NCBI GenBank assembly: GCA_019637295.1
Contig: JAHBVX010000008.1
Location: 62,001-126,000 of the forward strand
Direction: 5' to 3'
From: Polyangiaceae bacterium
GTDB lineage: Bacteria > Myxococcota_A > Polyangia > Polyangiales > Polyangiaceae
DNA: 64,000 nt
This document shows, piece after piece, positions 34,361 through 43,966 of this stretch. The translations under genes were made by a program, and so were the position numbers. The notes under the pieces are model-generated. The model was not told the DNA's origin. It saw only the letters and a program-made list of their open reading frames with translations, and did no database searches. Within the stretch, counting starts at the first letter, position 1. Every line of letters starts with the position of its first letter.

Positions 34361-35071
34361 ATGGGCGCGAGGCTACTGTGCGTTGCCGTCGTCCTCGCGG
34401 CGGCGGGTTGTGAGCAGAAGGGGGACGCGCTCACGGAGCGGACCGGGGCCCGCGCAGGCTCGGACCGCTCGGCAAGCGAACTCGCGAAGTATGCCGCGCG
34501 GCTGGCGGCGCTTCACGCCGCCACGCCCGCCGACGCTGACGAGCGAGTCTGCCCGGACGAGGAGCTTGCGGCGCGGTTCGACGGGGGAGTCGGTCGTCTG
34601 GCGATCGCCGAGCACGCCTTTCTCGCGCGCTTCGCGGGCGACGCCACTGACCCCTACGCGGGCGACGGCGCGCGTTACAAGACCCTGACCACGGCGTCCC
34701 TGCGCGTGATTCGACCACCTGCGTCCATCACCTCCAGTGCGCAGGCGACGGACGCGCTCTGGAACGCGCAGAAGCTCGAGCGCGAGTATTCCCACATCGC
34801 GGTGCTGCGGTCTCGCGAGCGCGCCGGACCCAACATGAAGGGTGACGAGCTGGTCTCCGGCAAGCTGTCGGGGGTGCTCGTGGTGTTCGAGATCGGGAAG
34901 AGTACGCCGCTGTGCGTCGCGCGCGTGGAGGCCGCGAGCAGCGACGGGGTGGCCGGCGTCGAAGGCAAGGCCCGCGAGGACGCGATCTGGAACGACTTCG
35001 TGGGCAACGTGCGCAGCTCGCTCGCCGCCGGGGTGAAGCGGATCACGAAGCGCCTCGACGTGGACATTTGA
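34361..35071 (+). CDS. Lipoprotein of unknown function
   Basis: 236 residues from the ATG at 34361 (a GTG at 34355 is in frame). The signal peptide ends with the lipobox AAGC, then EQKGDALTER. The mature domain is helical at first, then mixed (TLTTASLRVIRPPASITSSA, LVVFEIGKSTPLCVARVEAA). Two Cys in the mature domain, one near CPDEEL. No known motif. It sits between the DUF2723-like gene and selO on the same strand. Confidence 0.7.
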   Translation: MGARLLCVAVVLAAAGCEQKGDALTERTGARAGSDRSASELAKYAARLAALHAATPADADERVCPDEELAARFDGGVGRLAIAEHAFLARFAGDATDPYAGDGARYKTLTTASLRVIRPPASITSSAQATDALWNAQKLEREYSHIAVLRSRERAGPNMKGDELVSGKLSGVLVVFEIGKSTPLCVARVEAASSDGVAGVEGKAREDAIWNDFVGNVRSSLAAGVKRITKRLDVDI

Positions 35072-35125
35072 GCGAGCTGGCGCTCCACCATTGACGGGAG
35101 CCCCCGCAGGCCCGAGTAATCCGAG

Positions 35126-36703
35126 GTGCCCGCACCCCAACTGAAGCGCCGCTTCGTCGACGCCCTGCCCGCGGATCCAGAGCCAAGGAATTTCCGGCGT
35201 CAGGTGCAGGGCGCCTGTTACTCGCTGGTCGAACCCACACCAGTCCCACAGCCCGAGCTGCTCGCCTGGGTCCCCGAGGTCGCTGAGCTACTCTCGCTGC
35301 CCGCGGAGCCGAGCCCAGAGTGGGTGCAGGCCCTCGCGGGCAATCGCGTGCTCGACGGCATGGTGCCCTACGCCCAGTGCTACGGGGGTCATCAGTTCGG
35401 GCACTGGGCGGGGCAGCTGGGCGACGGCCGTGCGATCACCCTCGCGGAGCTCGACAACGGCCGCGGCGAGACCTGGGAGGTGCAGCTCAAGGGCGCCGGT
35501 CCCACGCCCTACTCGCGCACCGCGGACGGCCGGGCAGTGCTGCGCTCGTCCCTGCGCGAGCTGGTGTGCAGCGAGGCCATGTTTCACCTCGGCGTGCCCA
35601 CCACCCGCGCGCTGTCGCTGGTGCTGACCGGGCAAGACGTGATCCGCGACATGCTGTACGACGGCAACCCACGCGCGGAGCCGGGCGCCGTCGTCTGCCG
35701 CGTCGCGCCGTCGTTCCTGCGCTTCGGCAGCTACGAGCTGCCCGCGGTGCGTGACGACCTCGACACTCTGCGCGCTCTGGTGAGCTTCACCCTCGAGCAC
35801 TACTTTCCGCAGCTACGCCAGGAGGGCACGCTCGCCGTAGCGGCGCTGTTCGAGGAGGTGTGCGTGCGCACCGCCCGGCTGATCTGCGAGTGGATGCGTG
35901 TCGGGTTCGTGCACGGCGTGATGAACACGGACAACATGAGCATCCTGGGTCTCACCATCGACTACGGCCCCTACGGCTGGGTCGAGCCCTTCGATCCGGG
36001 CTGGACACCCAACACGACGGACGCCTCGGGCCGGCGCTACCGCTTCGGCAATCAGCCCAAGATCGCGTACTGGAACCTGGCTCAGCTCGCCGGCGCCCTC
36101 GCGCCCTTGCTCGAGGACGTCGCCCCCCTCGAGCACGCGCTGGACGTGTACATCGAGACGCTCGCGCGCGAACAGCGCCGGATGCTCCTCGCCAAGTTGG
36201 GCCTGACGGAGCGGCCCGATCGCGTGGACGAAGACAACGTCTTGGTCACCTCCCTGCTCTCGCTGCTCACGGCGACCGAGACGGACATGACGCTCTTTCA
36301 CCGCCGCTTGGCGGACCTGTCCGTGGACGAGCGCTCCGCTGACGCTCACCTGAGCGCGCTTCGCGACGCCTACTACGACGCCGATGGTCCAAGCGGCGCG
36401 GTGCAGAAAGACCTCGCGACCTTCACCTCGGCCTACCTCGTACGCGCCGCGCAGGAAGGCGCGACCGACGCGGAGCGCCGCGCGCGAATGAACCGAGTCA
36501 ACCCCATCTACGTCCCGCGGAACTACCTGCTGCAGGAGGTCATCGACAAGACCGAGGCCGGCGACCGCGAGGCCTTGCCCCAGCTGCTCGACGTGCTGCG
36601 CCGCCCCTACGACGAGCGCCCGGGGCTCGAGGCCTTTGCCCGAAAGCGCCCCGAGTGGGCCCGCCATCGCGCGGGTTGCTCCATGTTGTCGTGCAGCTCC
36701 TAG
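35126..36703 (+). CDS. selO: Protein adenylyltransferase SelO
   Basis: 525 residues. The pseudokinase-like fold of SelO transfers AMP from ATP to Ser/Thr/Tyr of proteins, mainly in redox control. Visible: YGGHQFGHWAGQLGDGRA (nucleotide loop), QLKGAGPTPYSR with the flipped Lys, HGVMNTDNMSILG (Asn and metal ligand) and DYGPYGW. The C-terminus ends CSMLSCSS, the conserved Cys motif; in some eukaryotes a selenocysteine occupies that site, while here it is an ordinary Cys. The start is a GTG at 35126. Confidence 0.95.
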   Translation: MPAPQLKRRFVDALPADPEPRNFRRQVQGACYSLVEPTPVPQPELLAWVPEVAELLSLPAEPSPEWVQALAGNRVLDGMVPYAQCYGGHQFGHWAGQLGDGRAITLAELDNGRGETWEVQLKGAGPTPYSRTADGRAVLRSSLRELVCSEAMFHLGVPTTRALSLVLTGQDVIRDMLYDGNPRAEPGAVVCRVAPSFLRFGSYELPAVRDDLDTLRALVSFTLEHYFPQLRQEGTLAVAALFEEVCVRTARLICEWMRVGFVHGVMNTDNMSILGLTIDYGPYGWVEPFDPGWTPNTTDASGRRYRFGNQPKIAYWNLAQLAGALAPLLEDVAPLEHALDVYIETLAREQRRMLLAKLGLTERPDRVDEDNVLVTSLLSLLTATETDMTLFHRRLADLSVDERSADAHLSALRDAYYDADGPSGAVQKDLATFTSAYLVRAAQEGATDAERRARMNRVNPIYVPRNYLLQEVIDKTEAGDREALPQLLDVLRRPYDERPGLEAFARKRPEWARHRAGCSMLSCSS

Positions 36704-36744
36704 CTCGAGCGGACCGTACCCGCGCCGGACCGACAAAACGGAAA

Positions 36745-36824
36745 GGGCCCGTCACACTCGCTTTCCCGCTACCGCTGCTCCCTTCCGGGCCTGACGGGGT
36801 TCCAGACGCGCTGTTGACGGACCC
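36745..36824 (-). ncRNA. ffs: Small bacterial SRP RNA (4.5S)
   Basis: Minus strand, about 80 bases for the paired core. The apical loop is the signature: GGCCCGGAAGGGAGCAGC (complement at 36775-36792), including the GGAA tetraloop and the A/G-rich symmetric loop that binds Ffh. The ends pair over ten positions, GGGTCCGTCA with TGACGGGCCC. A short T-rich tract follows the 3' end. It is the RNA part of the signal recognition particle. It lies between selO and the P450 gene; the mature 5' and 3' ends are approximate. Confidence 0.92.
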
Positions 36825-36887
36825 ATACGCCGAGTTCGAACGGCGAGGTCTAGTTAGCGCAGTGGACGGGCGCTGTCCAGGGGCCTC

Positions 36888-38225
36888 TCAGCGCACGGGT
36901 GTTGCCCGCACCCGCGTGCCACCCCGCGGCGAGAAGGTGATGGCGCGGCGCACCGTCGCCACCGGCGCGCGCTGGGCGAGGCTGAGACGCTGGCGGCTCA
37001 GGATGGTCGCCATCACCACCTTCATCTCGAACAGCGCGAAGGCCATCCCGAGGCAGCGCCGGACCCCACCGCCAAAGGGCAGCCAGGCGTACGGATCGAT
37101 GCGCTTATCCAGAAAGCGCTCGGGTCGAAACTCCTCCGGCCGCTCGTACAGCGTCGGGTTCATGTGCGTCAGATAGATGGACGGCGAGACGACCCAGCCC
37201 TCGGGGATCTCGAAGTGCGCGAGGCCGAGGGGCGCGTGCAGACGCCTGCCCACCAGCGGGATCACCGGACGGAGACGGAGCGCCTCGTGGATCGTAGCGT
37301 CGAGGTAGGGCATGCGCGCCAGACGCTCGGGACTGAAGTCCTCCCCGGCCTCGCCGACCTCGCCGAGCAGTCGGGCGAGCACACGAGGCGTGGCCAGGAT
37401 CCGCTCGAACGCCCAGCACAACGCGGTCGCGGTCGTCTCGTGACCCGCCACCAGCAGAGTCATCAGCTCGTCTCGAAGCTCCGCGTCGTCGAGGTGCGCG
37501 CCGTCCTCGTCCACGGCGTCGAGCAGCATGGACAAGATGTCGTCGCGGCCCTCGATGCCGGCGCGCCGACGGCGCTCGATCACGGCGTAGATCTCCTCGT
37601 CCGCCCGCGCGCGATCCCGCAAGAACCGGCCCCAGGGCGAGAGCGGGAGGTCACGACGCAAGGCCGGGATCAGCCCAATCACGGCGAGCGGCGAGTCCGC
37701 GATGGTGAGCAGGCGCTCGAGGCGCCCGCGCAGCTCGGAAACCTCGTGCTCCTGATCGACCCCGAACACCGTGCGCAGGATGATCTCGAGCGTGATGTCT
37801 TGGGTGTAGGGGCGTAGCGGGAACGGCTCGTCCCGGGGCCAGCGCGCCAAGCTGCGCTCGGTGACTTCGCGCATCTGCTCGGCGTACAGCTTCATGCGCT
37901 CGCCATGGAAGGGTGGGAGCAGCAGCCGGCGGTGGCGCAGGTGCCGCGCGCCATCGAGGAGCAGCACGGAGTTGGTCCCGACGATGGGCTCGAGCACGGC
38001 GTTCACCTCGCCAGCTCGCAGGTGCTCGGCGCTCCCGGTGAACACCTTCTTGATGCTGTCCGGGTCGCTGAGCAGAACGACCGTGCCGAGCCCAGCGATG
38101 CGCAGCGCGAAGGTGCTGCCATAGCGCGCGCGGCAGTAGCGCATGAACGGGATCGGCCTGCGGATCCAGATCAGCGTCTGGAGCGCCGTCGGCCACGCGG
38201 GCCCAGGCGGAAGGGCGCTGCTCAC
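36888..38225 (-). CDS. Cytochrome P450
   Basis: 445 residues, GTG start at 38225. Single P450 domain: I-helix AGHETT (260-265), ExxR pair Glu314 and Arg317 in EALRLRP, and haem loop FGGGVRRCLG with axial Cys391. It resembles the bacterial class with broad hydroxylase/epoxidase uses; no redox partner is encoded beside it. No N-terminal membrane anchor. Substrate unknown. Confidence 0.93.
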   Translation of the reverse strand: MSSALPPGPAWPTALQTLIWIRRPIPFMRYCRARYGSTFALRIAGLGTVVLLSDPDSIKKVFTGSAEHLRAGEVNAVLEPIVGTNSVLLLDGARHLRHRRLLLPPFHGERMKLYAEQMREVTERSLARWPRDEPFPLRPYTQDITLEIILRTVFGVDQEHEVSELRGRLERLLTIADSPLAVIGLIPALRRDLPLSPWGRFLRDRARADEEIYAVIERRRRAGIEGRDDILSMLLDAVDEDGAHLDDAELRDELMTLLVAGHETTATALCWAFERILATPRVLARLLGEVGEAGEDFSPERLARMPYLDATIHEALRLRPVIPLVGRRLHAPLGLAHFEIPEGWVVSPSIYLTHMNPTLYERPEEFRPERFLDKRIDPYAWLPFGGGVRRCLGMAFALFEMKVVMATILSRQRLSLAQRAPVATVRRAITFSPRGGTRVRATPVR

Positions 38226-38234
38226 GACACCGCT

Positions 38235-39518
38235 TCAGGAGCCGAGGCAACCGAGCAAGACGTCGATCTTGGCGTTGGCGTCCCCCTGCACCACCGTGCA
38301 GGTCGCTGGGCAGAGCGAGATGGTCGTCGGGTTCGTGTTGTTGTCATAGTACCAGCCGCCGGTCGGACCGCACTGGGTCGCGTCGGCGACCTTGGTCAGC
38401 GTCTGCGGGGGCCCGCCGCCGCCGGGTGTGTACTCGATCACGACCTTGCTCGGATCGACCACGCCGGTGGTCGGCTGCGGCATCGCGTAGGTGCAGCCCA
38501 CGGCGGACTGCTGAATGGCCTTCAGCGCCTCGACGAACACTGCCGGGTTGCCGTTGCCCACGTTCCAGTGCCGGCACGGGCCAGCGCCGTTGCCGCAGGT
38601 GTCGGGCAGCGCTCCGACCTGATCCGGATGCAGGGGCGCGTTGCCTCCGGCGGCAATGGCCTCCAGGTTGGCGAAGCTCGCCCCCTCCATGCCGATCACG
38701 AAAGTTCGGATCCCCGTCGCGTTGAAATGAGTCTGCAGCACGCCCGAGAGCGTACCGGTGGCCGTCGAGCAACCGTTCGGAGCTCCGTCGGTCACCAAGA
38801 CGCCGATCATGATGCGACCGGTCTGGGTGTTGTTCGCCGTGAAGGTCGCCAGACCCCGGAGCGCGGCCTCGATGGGCGTGTTGCTGCCGTTGGGGACGGT
38901 CGCGTTGAGCGAGGTCTGCAGCGCGCCCGAGAGCCCCGGTAGCAGCGCCATCCCCACCGCCGGTGCGGCGAGCGTCCCGCCGTTACCGGTGCAGGAGTAG
39001 CCGGTGATGGGGAAGTACTGCAGTGCCACGCCCATGCCCGCAGACGAGGGCGCGGTGAAGAACCCGTGCAGCGAGTTGATGGCGCGACACCACTTCGACG
39101 CCGTGGTCTGCCCGACGTTGCAGTCCGTCCCCATGCTCCCGGAGCGGTCGAGCATGATGTACATGTCGAGCGGGAGCAGATCCGCTTGAGCACTCGTCGT
39201 CGCGCACGCAGCGTCCGAGTTGAAGCCGCCGTCCGTGTCCGCGTCGTAGACGAACTGCACGTCCGGGATGCCTCCATCCTGAACACCCCCGCCTGCGCTC
39301 GACCCGCCGCTCGCGCTCGACCCGCCGCTCGCGCTCGACCCGCCGGCCGCCGCGGTGGCACCGCTTCCGCTCGAGCCGCCCGCCGCGGCCGTCGCTCCCG
39401 CGCCCGCGCTGCCGGAGGAGGCGCCCGTCCCTGACGGGTCGCCGGTCGAGTCCCCACCGCCACACGCCATCGCCATGGCGCAACCCAACGTCACCCAACA
39501 GGCCGCTCGTATGGTCAT
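38235..39518 (-). CDS. VWA-domain lipoprotein
   Basis: 427 residues from the ATG at 39518 (open to 39749). A signal peptide with lipobox MAMAC is followed by a long Gly/Ser/Ala linker (about 25-80) in tandem repeats. The VWA domain starts about residue 117 and carries a MIDAS: DRSGS (124-128), a Thr in NTPIEAAL, and VTDGAPN. A Cys-rich tail (CGNGAGPC, CTYAM, CPATCTV) follows. A surface-exposed, metal-dependent adhesion module is likely. It follows nine bases after the P450 start, in opposite order on the same strand. Confidence 0.85.
   Translation of the reverse strand: MTIRAACWVTLGCAMAMACGGGDSTGDPSGTGASSGSAGAGATAAAGGSSGSGATAAAGGSSASGGSSASGGSSAGGGVQDGGIPDVQFVYDADTDGGFNSDAACATTSAQADLLPLDMYIMLDRSGSMGTDCNVGQTTASKWCRAINSLHGFFTAPSSAGMGVALQYFPITGYSCTGNGGTLAAPAVGMALLPGLSGALQTSLNATVPNGSNTPIEAALRGLATFTANNTQTGRIMIGVLVTDGAPNGCSTATGTLSGVLQTHFNATGIRTFVIGMEGASFANLEAIAAGGNAPLHPDQVGALPDTCGNGAGPCRHWNVGNGNPAVFVEALKAIQQSAVGCTYAMPQPTTGVVDPSKVVIEYTPGGGGPPQTLTKVADATQCGPTGGWYYDNNTNPTTISLCPATCTVVQGDANAKIDVLLGCLGS
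39295..39348 (-). repeat. Three tandem 18-bp repeats inside the VWA lipoprotein linker
   Basis: Unit GCGCTCGACCCGCCGCTC on the plus strand at 39295-39312 and 39313-39330, then a near copy at 39331-39348. On the coding strand each unit gives GSSAS(G). Copy-number change here would shorten or lengthen the linker without a frameshift, since the unit is a multiple of three. Confidence 0.8.
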
Positions 39519-39664
39519 CCATCGAATGGTTTCCCAGCGGCCGCCGCAGCGCAAGATCGACCGGCGGCAGCCGGACGGTTTGTGGGAGGCGCGCCCACAT
39601 GCGCCGCGAACGCCCACGCGCGTTTGACGCCCCGTGGTTGTGTGGTCAAAGACTCTCCCACCTC

Positions 39665-40435
39665 GTGCCCGCAACCGAACCGCCCCTGGGACTGCGCCTC
39701 CGCGCGTGGCTCCCGTTCGTCGCCTCCGCTGCGCTGGCCGCCGCCACACTCCGGCTCTCCTGGGACTACCCCTGGGTGGCCGTCCTCGCCGCCTCCGCCG
39801 TCGCGCTGACGGTCTGGCGCAGGCGGCGCGCCAAGCAGCGGGTCCGTGACATGGCGCAGGCGGGACAGACCGCCGAGCTGCTCGACGCCTGGCAGGACGC
39901 GATGGCGGACGTACCCCACGCCGAGACGCTGATGCCGCTGATCCACGCGACGGCGTTCACCTCGGCTGGGCAGACCGAGCGCGCCAGGGCCGCGCTGGAT
40001 CGAGCAGAGCAAGGTCCGGCCTGGCAATCCACGCGAGAGCATCGCCTGATCGTCGAGACGCTCCTCGACGCCTTCGAAGGCCAGCGCGACCGCGCGCTCG
40101 ACAAGTCGGCGGAGCTGGTCGCGCTTCCGTTGCCGCCGGTTGGACCGGTGACGGCGGACCGGGTCGTGGAGCTGCGCGCCGCGGTGGCGGCCGCCGCCCG
40201 CGCCTTCGCTCATCGTTCCATCCGCGACGACGTGGCCCTGCTGCGCGCCGCGGCGCGCAAGAATCCGCTGATCCACTGGCCCCTGCGCTACGCCACGGCC
40301 ATCGCGCTGATCGACCAGGGGCGCGGGGCAGAGGTCTCGGCGCTGCTGTCGGGAGCCCCCAAGTGGCCCGAGGACTCGGCGTTCTCGGCCTTCCAGCGCG
40401 AGCTGCTCGACTACGCTCGCTCGACGGCGCCCTGA
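39665..40435 (+). CDS. Membrane-anchored helical-repeat protein
   Basis: 256 residues from a GTG at 39665; the frame is open upstream to 39599, with no clear Shine-Dalgarno. Two N-terminal membrane segments (WLPFVASAALAAATLRLSW and WVAVLAASAVAL) are followed by a basic stretch and TPR-like helical repeats (AGQTAELLDAWQDAMADV, AGQTERARAALDRAEQG). The layout is like the product of 31709-32458. First of three genes in the same direction. Confidence 0.65.
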   Translation: MPATEPPLGLRLRAWLPFVASAALAAATLRLSWDYPWVAVLAASAVALTVWRRRRAKQRVRDMAQAGQTAELLDAWQDAMADVPHAETLMPLIHATAFTSAGQTERARAALDRAEQGPAWQSTREHRLIVETLLDAFEGQRDRALDKSAELVALPLPPVGPVTADRVVELRAAVAAAARAFAHRSIRDDVALLRAAARKNPLIHWPLRYATAIALIDQGRGAEVSALLSGAPKWPEDSAFSAFQRELLDYARSTAP

Positions 40436-40460
40436 CGCGCGTTTGCTAAGCTGCCACCTC

Positions 40461-40943
40461 ATGCCACGCGCGCCGCTCCCGAGCCCTCCCGCCCCCGAGT
40501 GGCGCTGGGTCGATCTGGACGGCAGCGAGCACCGGTGCTTGCTGCGCGAGCTGGCCAACACCATCCTGGACGAGGCGCTCCCCCCCTATGTGCTGGTGTG
40601 GCGCAGCGGTTGGCTCGACTGGCTGCCCGCCTACCTGGTGCCCGAGCTCGCCGATGTCTTGGGCGTCGAGAGCGCCGGCGTCCCGACGGCAGAGGAGCAC
40701 GTCGCGTCCCCGCCGCCCCCGCCGCTGGAGTGGTATCAGGAGTGCGCCGGCCCCTCGTCGGGCCACACCCTGCTCAAGCCGCCGAGCCGCCGGCGCAGCC
40801 CACTGCGGCTGGACTGGGGGGAGTCGTTCGGCACCTGCGAGTCGCCCACGGTGCCCGGCCGCCGGCTGCTGCTGCCGGTGGGCGCATTTCGAGACATCGA
40901 CGCCTATCTCGACCACCTGCGCGCGCGGCGCGGTCGCCGCTGA
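40461..40943 (+). CDS. Small protein with GYF-like domain
   Basis: 160 residues from the ATG at 40461. The first 65 residues (WRWVDLDGSEHRCLLRELA, LPPYVLVWRSGWLDWLPA) have the Trp and Gly-Trp pattern of a GYF_2-type fold, usually a Pro-rich peptide binder. A Pro-rich linker (SPPPPPLEW) and a short basic C-terminus follow. TAAGCT at 40447-40452 lies eight bases before the ATG, with no Shine-Dalgarno. Domain call by pattern. Confidence 0.6.
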   Translation: MPRAPLPSPPAPEWRWVDLDGSEHRCLLRELANTILDEALPPYVLVWRSGWLDWLPAYLVPELADVLGVESAGVPTAEEHVASPPPPPLEWYQECAGPSSGHTLLKPPSRRRSPLRLDWGESFGTCESPTVPGRRLLLPVGAFRDIDAYLDHLRARRGRR

Positions 40944-40981
40944 CACGTCTTGTGCGGTGGAGTACCGTGCGTCGAGACACG

Positions 40982-42313
40982 ATGGGCGACGAACGCGACG
41001 ACTCTGCCCTCCCGCTTGGAGAGTTCCCCGAGCTCGAGCTCGAGGACGCCCCGCCGCGGCAGCGCGCGGCACCGGTCGTCAGCAGCGCTTTCGACGAGCT
41101 GTCGGATGATTTTCAGCCCACGGGCACGACCAGCGCCGACTTCGTCCCGACAGGCGCCGCGCAGGAGCCGAGCGGTCTGTACTCCGGTGACGGGCTGGAC
41201 GACCTGGACGGCGATGGGCACGGCGCGATGCTGGACCTGGCGTCGTACCCGCCACCCGCGGCGATCGACGCCCGACCGCCAGCCTTCGGCGTCGAGCCAC
41301 TCCCGGAGCCGGAGCTCGACCGCGTGCACGAGGTGGCTGGCTACGGGCCCGCGCCAACCAGTCCACTGCAGGCGCCCGTCTATGCGCTGCGTGTGCTCAT
41401 GCGACGACGCGAGCTCCGCAGGCGGCTCGGGTCGTTGGACCTGGCCAGCCGCGACGCCGAGCGCGCGGTCACCGGGGTGCTCGCGGCGATCGGTCGAGCC
41501 CTCGTGCCCACGCTCTCGGGCAACGAGCGCTACGCCTCGCTGCTCGAACCAGCCGCGGCCCTCGAACGAGCGGCGGCCGAGGTCACCGCGGCCGTGGGCA
41601 CCGTGGAGCGAGACGCGGCAGCCTCCGCCGAAGAGTTCCGACGTGCCCGCGCCGAACTGGCAGCGCGCATCGAAGCGGCTTCCGCGCGCCAGACCGAGGC
41701 CGAGAAGCTCCTGGCGGACGCGGAGCTCGACCTCAAGCGCACGGAGGCCAAGCAGAAGCGCATCCTGATCGAGGCGCGCAACCTGCGACAGGGTGCCGAG
41801 CACGCCGCGGGCGGTGCGGGCAAGCCGATCGCTCCCGCGCATGCCAGCCAGATCGCGGAGCTGGAAGCAAAGGCTGGCGCCGACGCGCCGCTGGCCGCAG
41901 CGCAGCGGACTCGGGTCGAGGCCGCGCGCCGCGCGCTGCACGCCAGTCGCCAAGAGGTCGCCCAACTGAACGCTGAGCAGAAGCGCCTCGACGCGGACGA
42001 GCGCGGCGTCCAGGGTCAGAAGGGTGCCGCGCTCGAAGCCGAGACCGCACGCCAGCGAGAGGCGGCCGACGCGCTCGAAGCCGCGCAGGCCGAGCTGACG
42101 CGAGCCGTGCTCGCGGCGCGAGACGTCACCATCGACCCAGCAGAGTTGGCCAAGATCCAGGCCGCGGAGTCACGCCTGCAGGCCGCACGCGTCGAACAGG
42201 ACTGCCACGTGCGTGCGCTCGATGCGCACGACCCCGACTCGGTGCGGCGCGGCCTCGTGATCCTGGGCGTCGTGGCGGGCGCCCTGCTGCTGCTGCTCGT
42301 GATCTTGCTCTGA
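40982..42313 (+). CDS. Coiled-coil tail-anchored protein
   Basis: 443 residues. An acidic N-terminal region (about 1-130) leads to long coiled coil from about 200 to 410, with Ala/Glu/Arg heptads (ERAAAEVTAAVGTVERDAAA, RIEAASARQTEAEKLLADAE). A hydrophobic C-terminal segment follows (LVILGVVAGALLLLLVILL), fitting a tail anchor with the coiled coil in the cytoplasm. No domain I recognise. With the two upstream genes it may form an envelope-linked scaffold; that is inference. Confidence 0.65.
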   Translation: MGDERDDSALPLGEFPELELEDAPPRQRAAPVVSSAFDELSDDFQPTGTTSADFVPTGAAQEPSGLYSGDGLDDLDGDGHGAMLDLASYPPPAAIDARPPAFGVEPLPEPELDRVHEVAGYGPAPTSPLQAPVYALRVLMRRRELRRRLGSLDLASRDAERAVTGVLAAIGRALVPTLSGNERYASLLEPAAALERAAAEVTAAVGTVERDAAASAEEFRRARAELAARIEAASARQTEAEKLLADAELDLKRTEAKQKRILIEARNLRQGAEHAAGGAGKPIAPAHASQIAELEAKAGADAPLAAAQRTRVEAARRALHASRQEVAQLNAEQKRLDADERGVQGQKGAALEAETARQREAADALEAAQAELTRAVLAARDVTIDPAELAKIQAAESRLQAARVEQDCHVRALDAHDPDSVRRGLVILGVVAGALLLLLVILL

Positions 42314-42326
42314 CTCGGGCGGCGCC

Positions 42327-43883
42327 TCAGAGCGGGATGTTCCCATGCTTCTTGGGCGGGTTGTCCGCGCGCTTGGTCTTCAGCATGTCGAGCGACGTGA
42401 CGAGCCGGCGACGGAGCTCCCGCGGCTCGATCACCTCGTCCACGAACCCGAGCTCGGCGGCCTTGTAGGGGTTGGCGAACTTGGCGCGATACTCGTCGGC
42501 GAACGCGCGCGCGGCCGCCACCTTGTCTGCCGCCCGCTCGATCTCCTGCCGGTAGACGATGTTGACCGCGCCGTCGGGCCCCATGACGGCGATCTCCGCG
42601 GTGGGGAAGGCGAAATTGACGTCACCCCGAATGTGTTTGCTGCTCATGACGTCGTACGCGCCGCCATACGCCTTTCGGGTGATGACGGTGACCTTGGGCA
42701 CCGTCGCCTCGCAGAACGCGTACAGGAGCTTGGCGCCATGGGTGATGATGCCGTGGTGCTCTTGGTCGACCCCAGGCAAAAACCCGGGGACGTCCACGAA
42801 GGTGACGAGCGGGAGGTTGAAGCAGTCGCAGAAGCGGACGAAACGCGCCGCCTTGACGCTGCCGTCGATGTCGAGCACCCCCGCGAGGAACGCCGGCTGG
42901 TTGGCGACGACCCCGACCGGACGCCCGTCCACGCGTGCGAACCCGCACACCATGTTGCGCGCGTAGGCCGCGTGCACCTCGAACAGATGCCCATCATCCA
43001 CCACGGCGCGGATGACCCGCTTCATGTCGTACGGCTTGTTGCTCTCTACGGGCACCATCTCGTCCAGCTCGGGGACGAGTCGATCCGCCGGGTCCTCGCC
43101 GCGCTTGCGCGGAGGATCCTCGGTGTTGTTGCCCGGTAAGAAGCCGAGCAACTCACGCACTTGCGCGATGCAGGCTCGATCGTCCGGCGCGGTAAAGTGA
43201 CACACGCCGCTCTTCTGCGCGTGCGCTCTTGCGCCGCCGAGCTCTTCCTTCGTCACCTCTTCGTGGGTCACCGTCTTGATCACGTCCGGGCCGGTGATGA
43301 ACATGTAGCTCGTGTTCTCGACCATCAGGATGAAGTCCGTGATCGCCGGTGAGTACACCGCCCCTCCCGCGCAAGGCCCGAGGATGGCGCTGATCTGCGG
43401 CACCACGCCGCTCGCCAGGGTGTTGCGCAGGAATATGTCCGCGTACCCCGCGAGCGACTCCACGCCCTCCTGAATGCGCGCGCCCCCCGAGTCATTGAGG
43501 CCGACGACCGGCGCGCCCACGCGCATGGCCAGGTCCATGACCTTGACGATCTTGGACGCGTATGCCGCCGACAGCGAGCCCCCGAACACGGTGAAGTCCT
43601 GAGCGAACACGAAGACCCGGCGGCCGTCCACGGTGCCGTGCCCGGTCACGACTCCGTCACCCAACACCTTCTGGTCTTGCATGTTGAAGTCGCTGCAGCG
43701 ATGCGTGACGAAGCGATCGAGCTCGGTGAAGCTGCCCGGATCGAGCAGCAGATCGATGCGCTCGCGGGCCGTGAGCTTACCTGCCGCGTGCTGCCGCTCG
43801 ATGCGAGCCTGTCCGCCGCCCGCGAGCGCTTGGGCGTTGAGAGCATCGAGTCGAGCCAGGGCCTCGGAGCGCGCCTTCGTCAT
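42327..43883 (-). CDS. Acyl-CoA carboxylase carboxyltransferase (propionyl-CoA carboxylase beta type)
   Basis: 518 residues from the ATG at 43883. Two crotonase-like halves are seen: [20 protein letters not shown] and [18 protein letters not shown] in the first, then [20 protein letters not shown] and [20 protein letters not shown] in the second, with [13 protein letters not shown]. It transfers CO2 from carboxybiotin to acyl-CoA. No biotin carboxylase or biotinyl carrier gene is adjacent, so it must work with a partner encoded elsewhere. Substrate could be acetyl-, propionyl- or longer acyl-CoA. Confidence 0.95.
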   Translation of the reverse strand: MTKARSEALARLDALNAQALAGGGQARIERQHAAGKLTARERIDLLLDPGSFTELDRFVTHRCSDFNMQDQKVLGDGVVTGHGTVDGRRVFVFAQDFTVFGGSLSAAYASKIVKVMDLAMRVGAPVVGLNDSGGARIQEGVESLAGYADIFLRNTLASGVVPQISAILGPCAGGAVYSPAITDFILMVENTSYMFITGPDVIKTVTHEEVTKEELGGARAHAQKSGVCHFTAPDDRACIAQVRELLGFLPGNNTEDPPRKRGEDPADRLVPELDEMVPVESNKPYDMKRVIRAVVDDGHLFEVHAAYARNMVCGFARVDGRPVGVVANQPAFLAGVLDIDGSVKAARFVRFCDCFNLPLVTFVDVPGFLPGVDQEHHGIITHGAKLLYAFCEATVPKVTVITRKAYGGAYDVMSSKHIRGDVNFAFPTAEIAVMGPDGAVNIVYRQEIERAADKVAAARAFADEYRAKFANPYKAAELGFVDEVIEPRELRRRLVTSLDMLKTKRADNPPKKHGNIPL

Positions 43884-43966
43884 GGCGACGGCGGCTAGCA
43901 CGAGCGGCCGGAGGCGTCACGGCGAGCCGCGCGCCCACAGGTCGCATTTCGTGCCGCGAGCAGCGG

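Noticed and set aside
36820-36860. tRNA-like T arm (GTTCGAA) beside the SRP RNA
   Set aside because: The stem and loop sizes do not fit a T arm, and no acceptor or anticodon stem is present.
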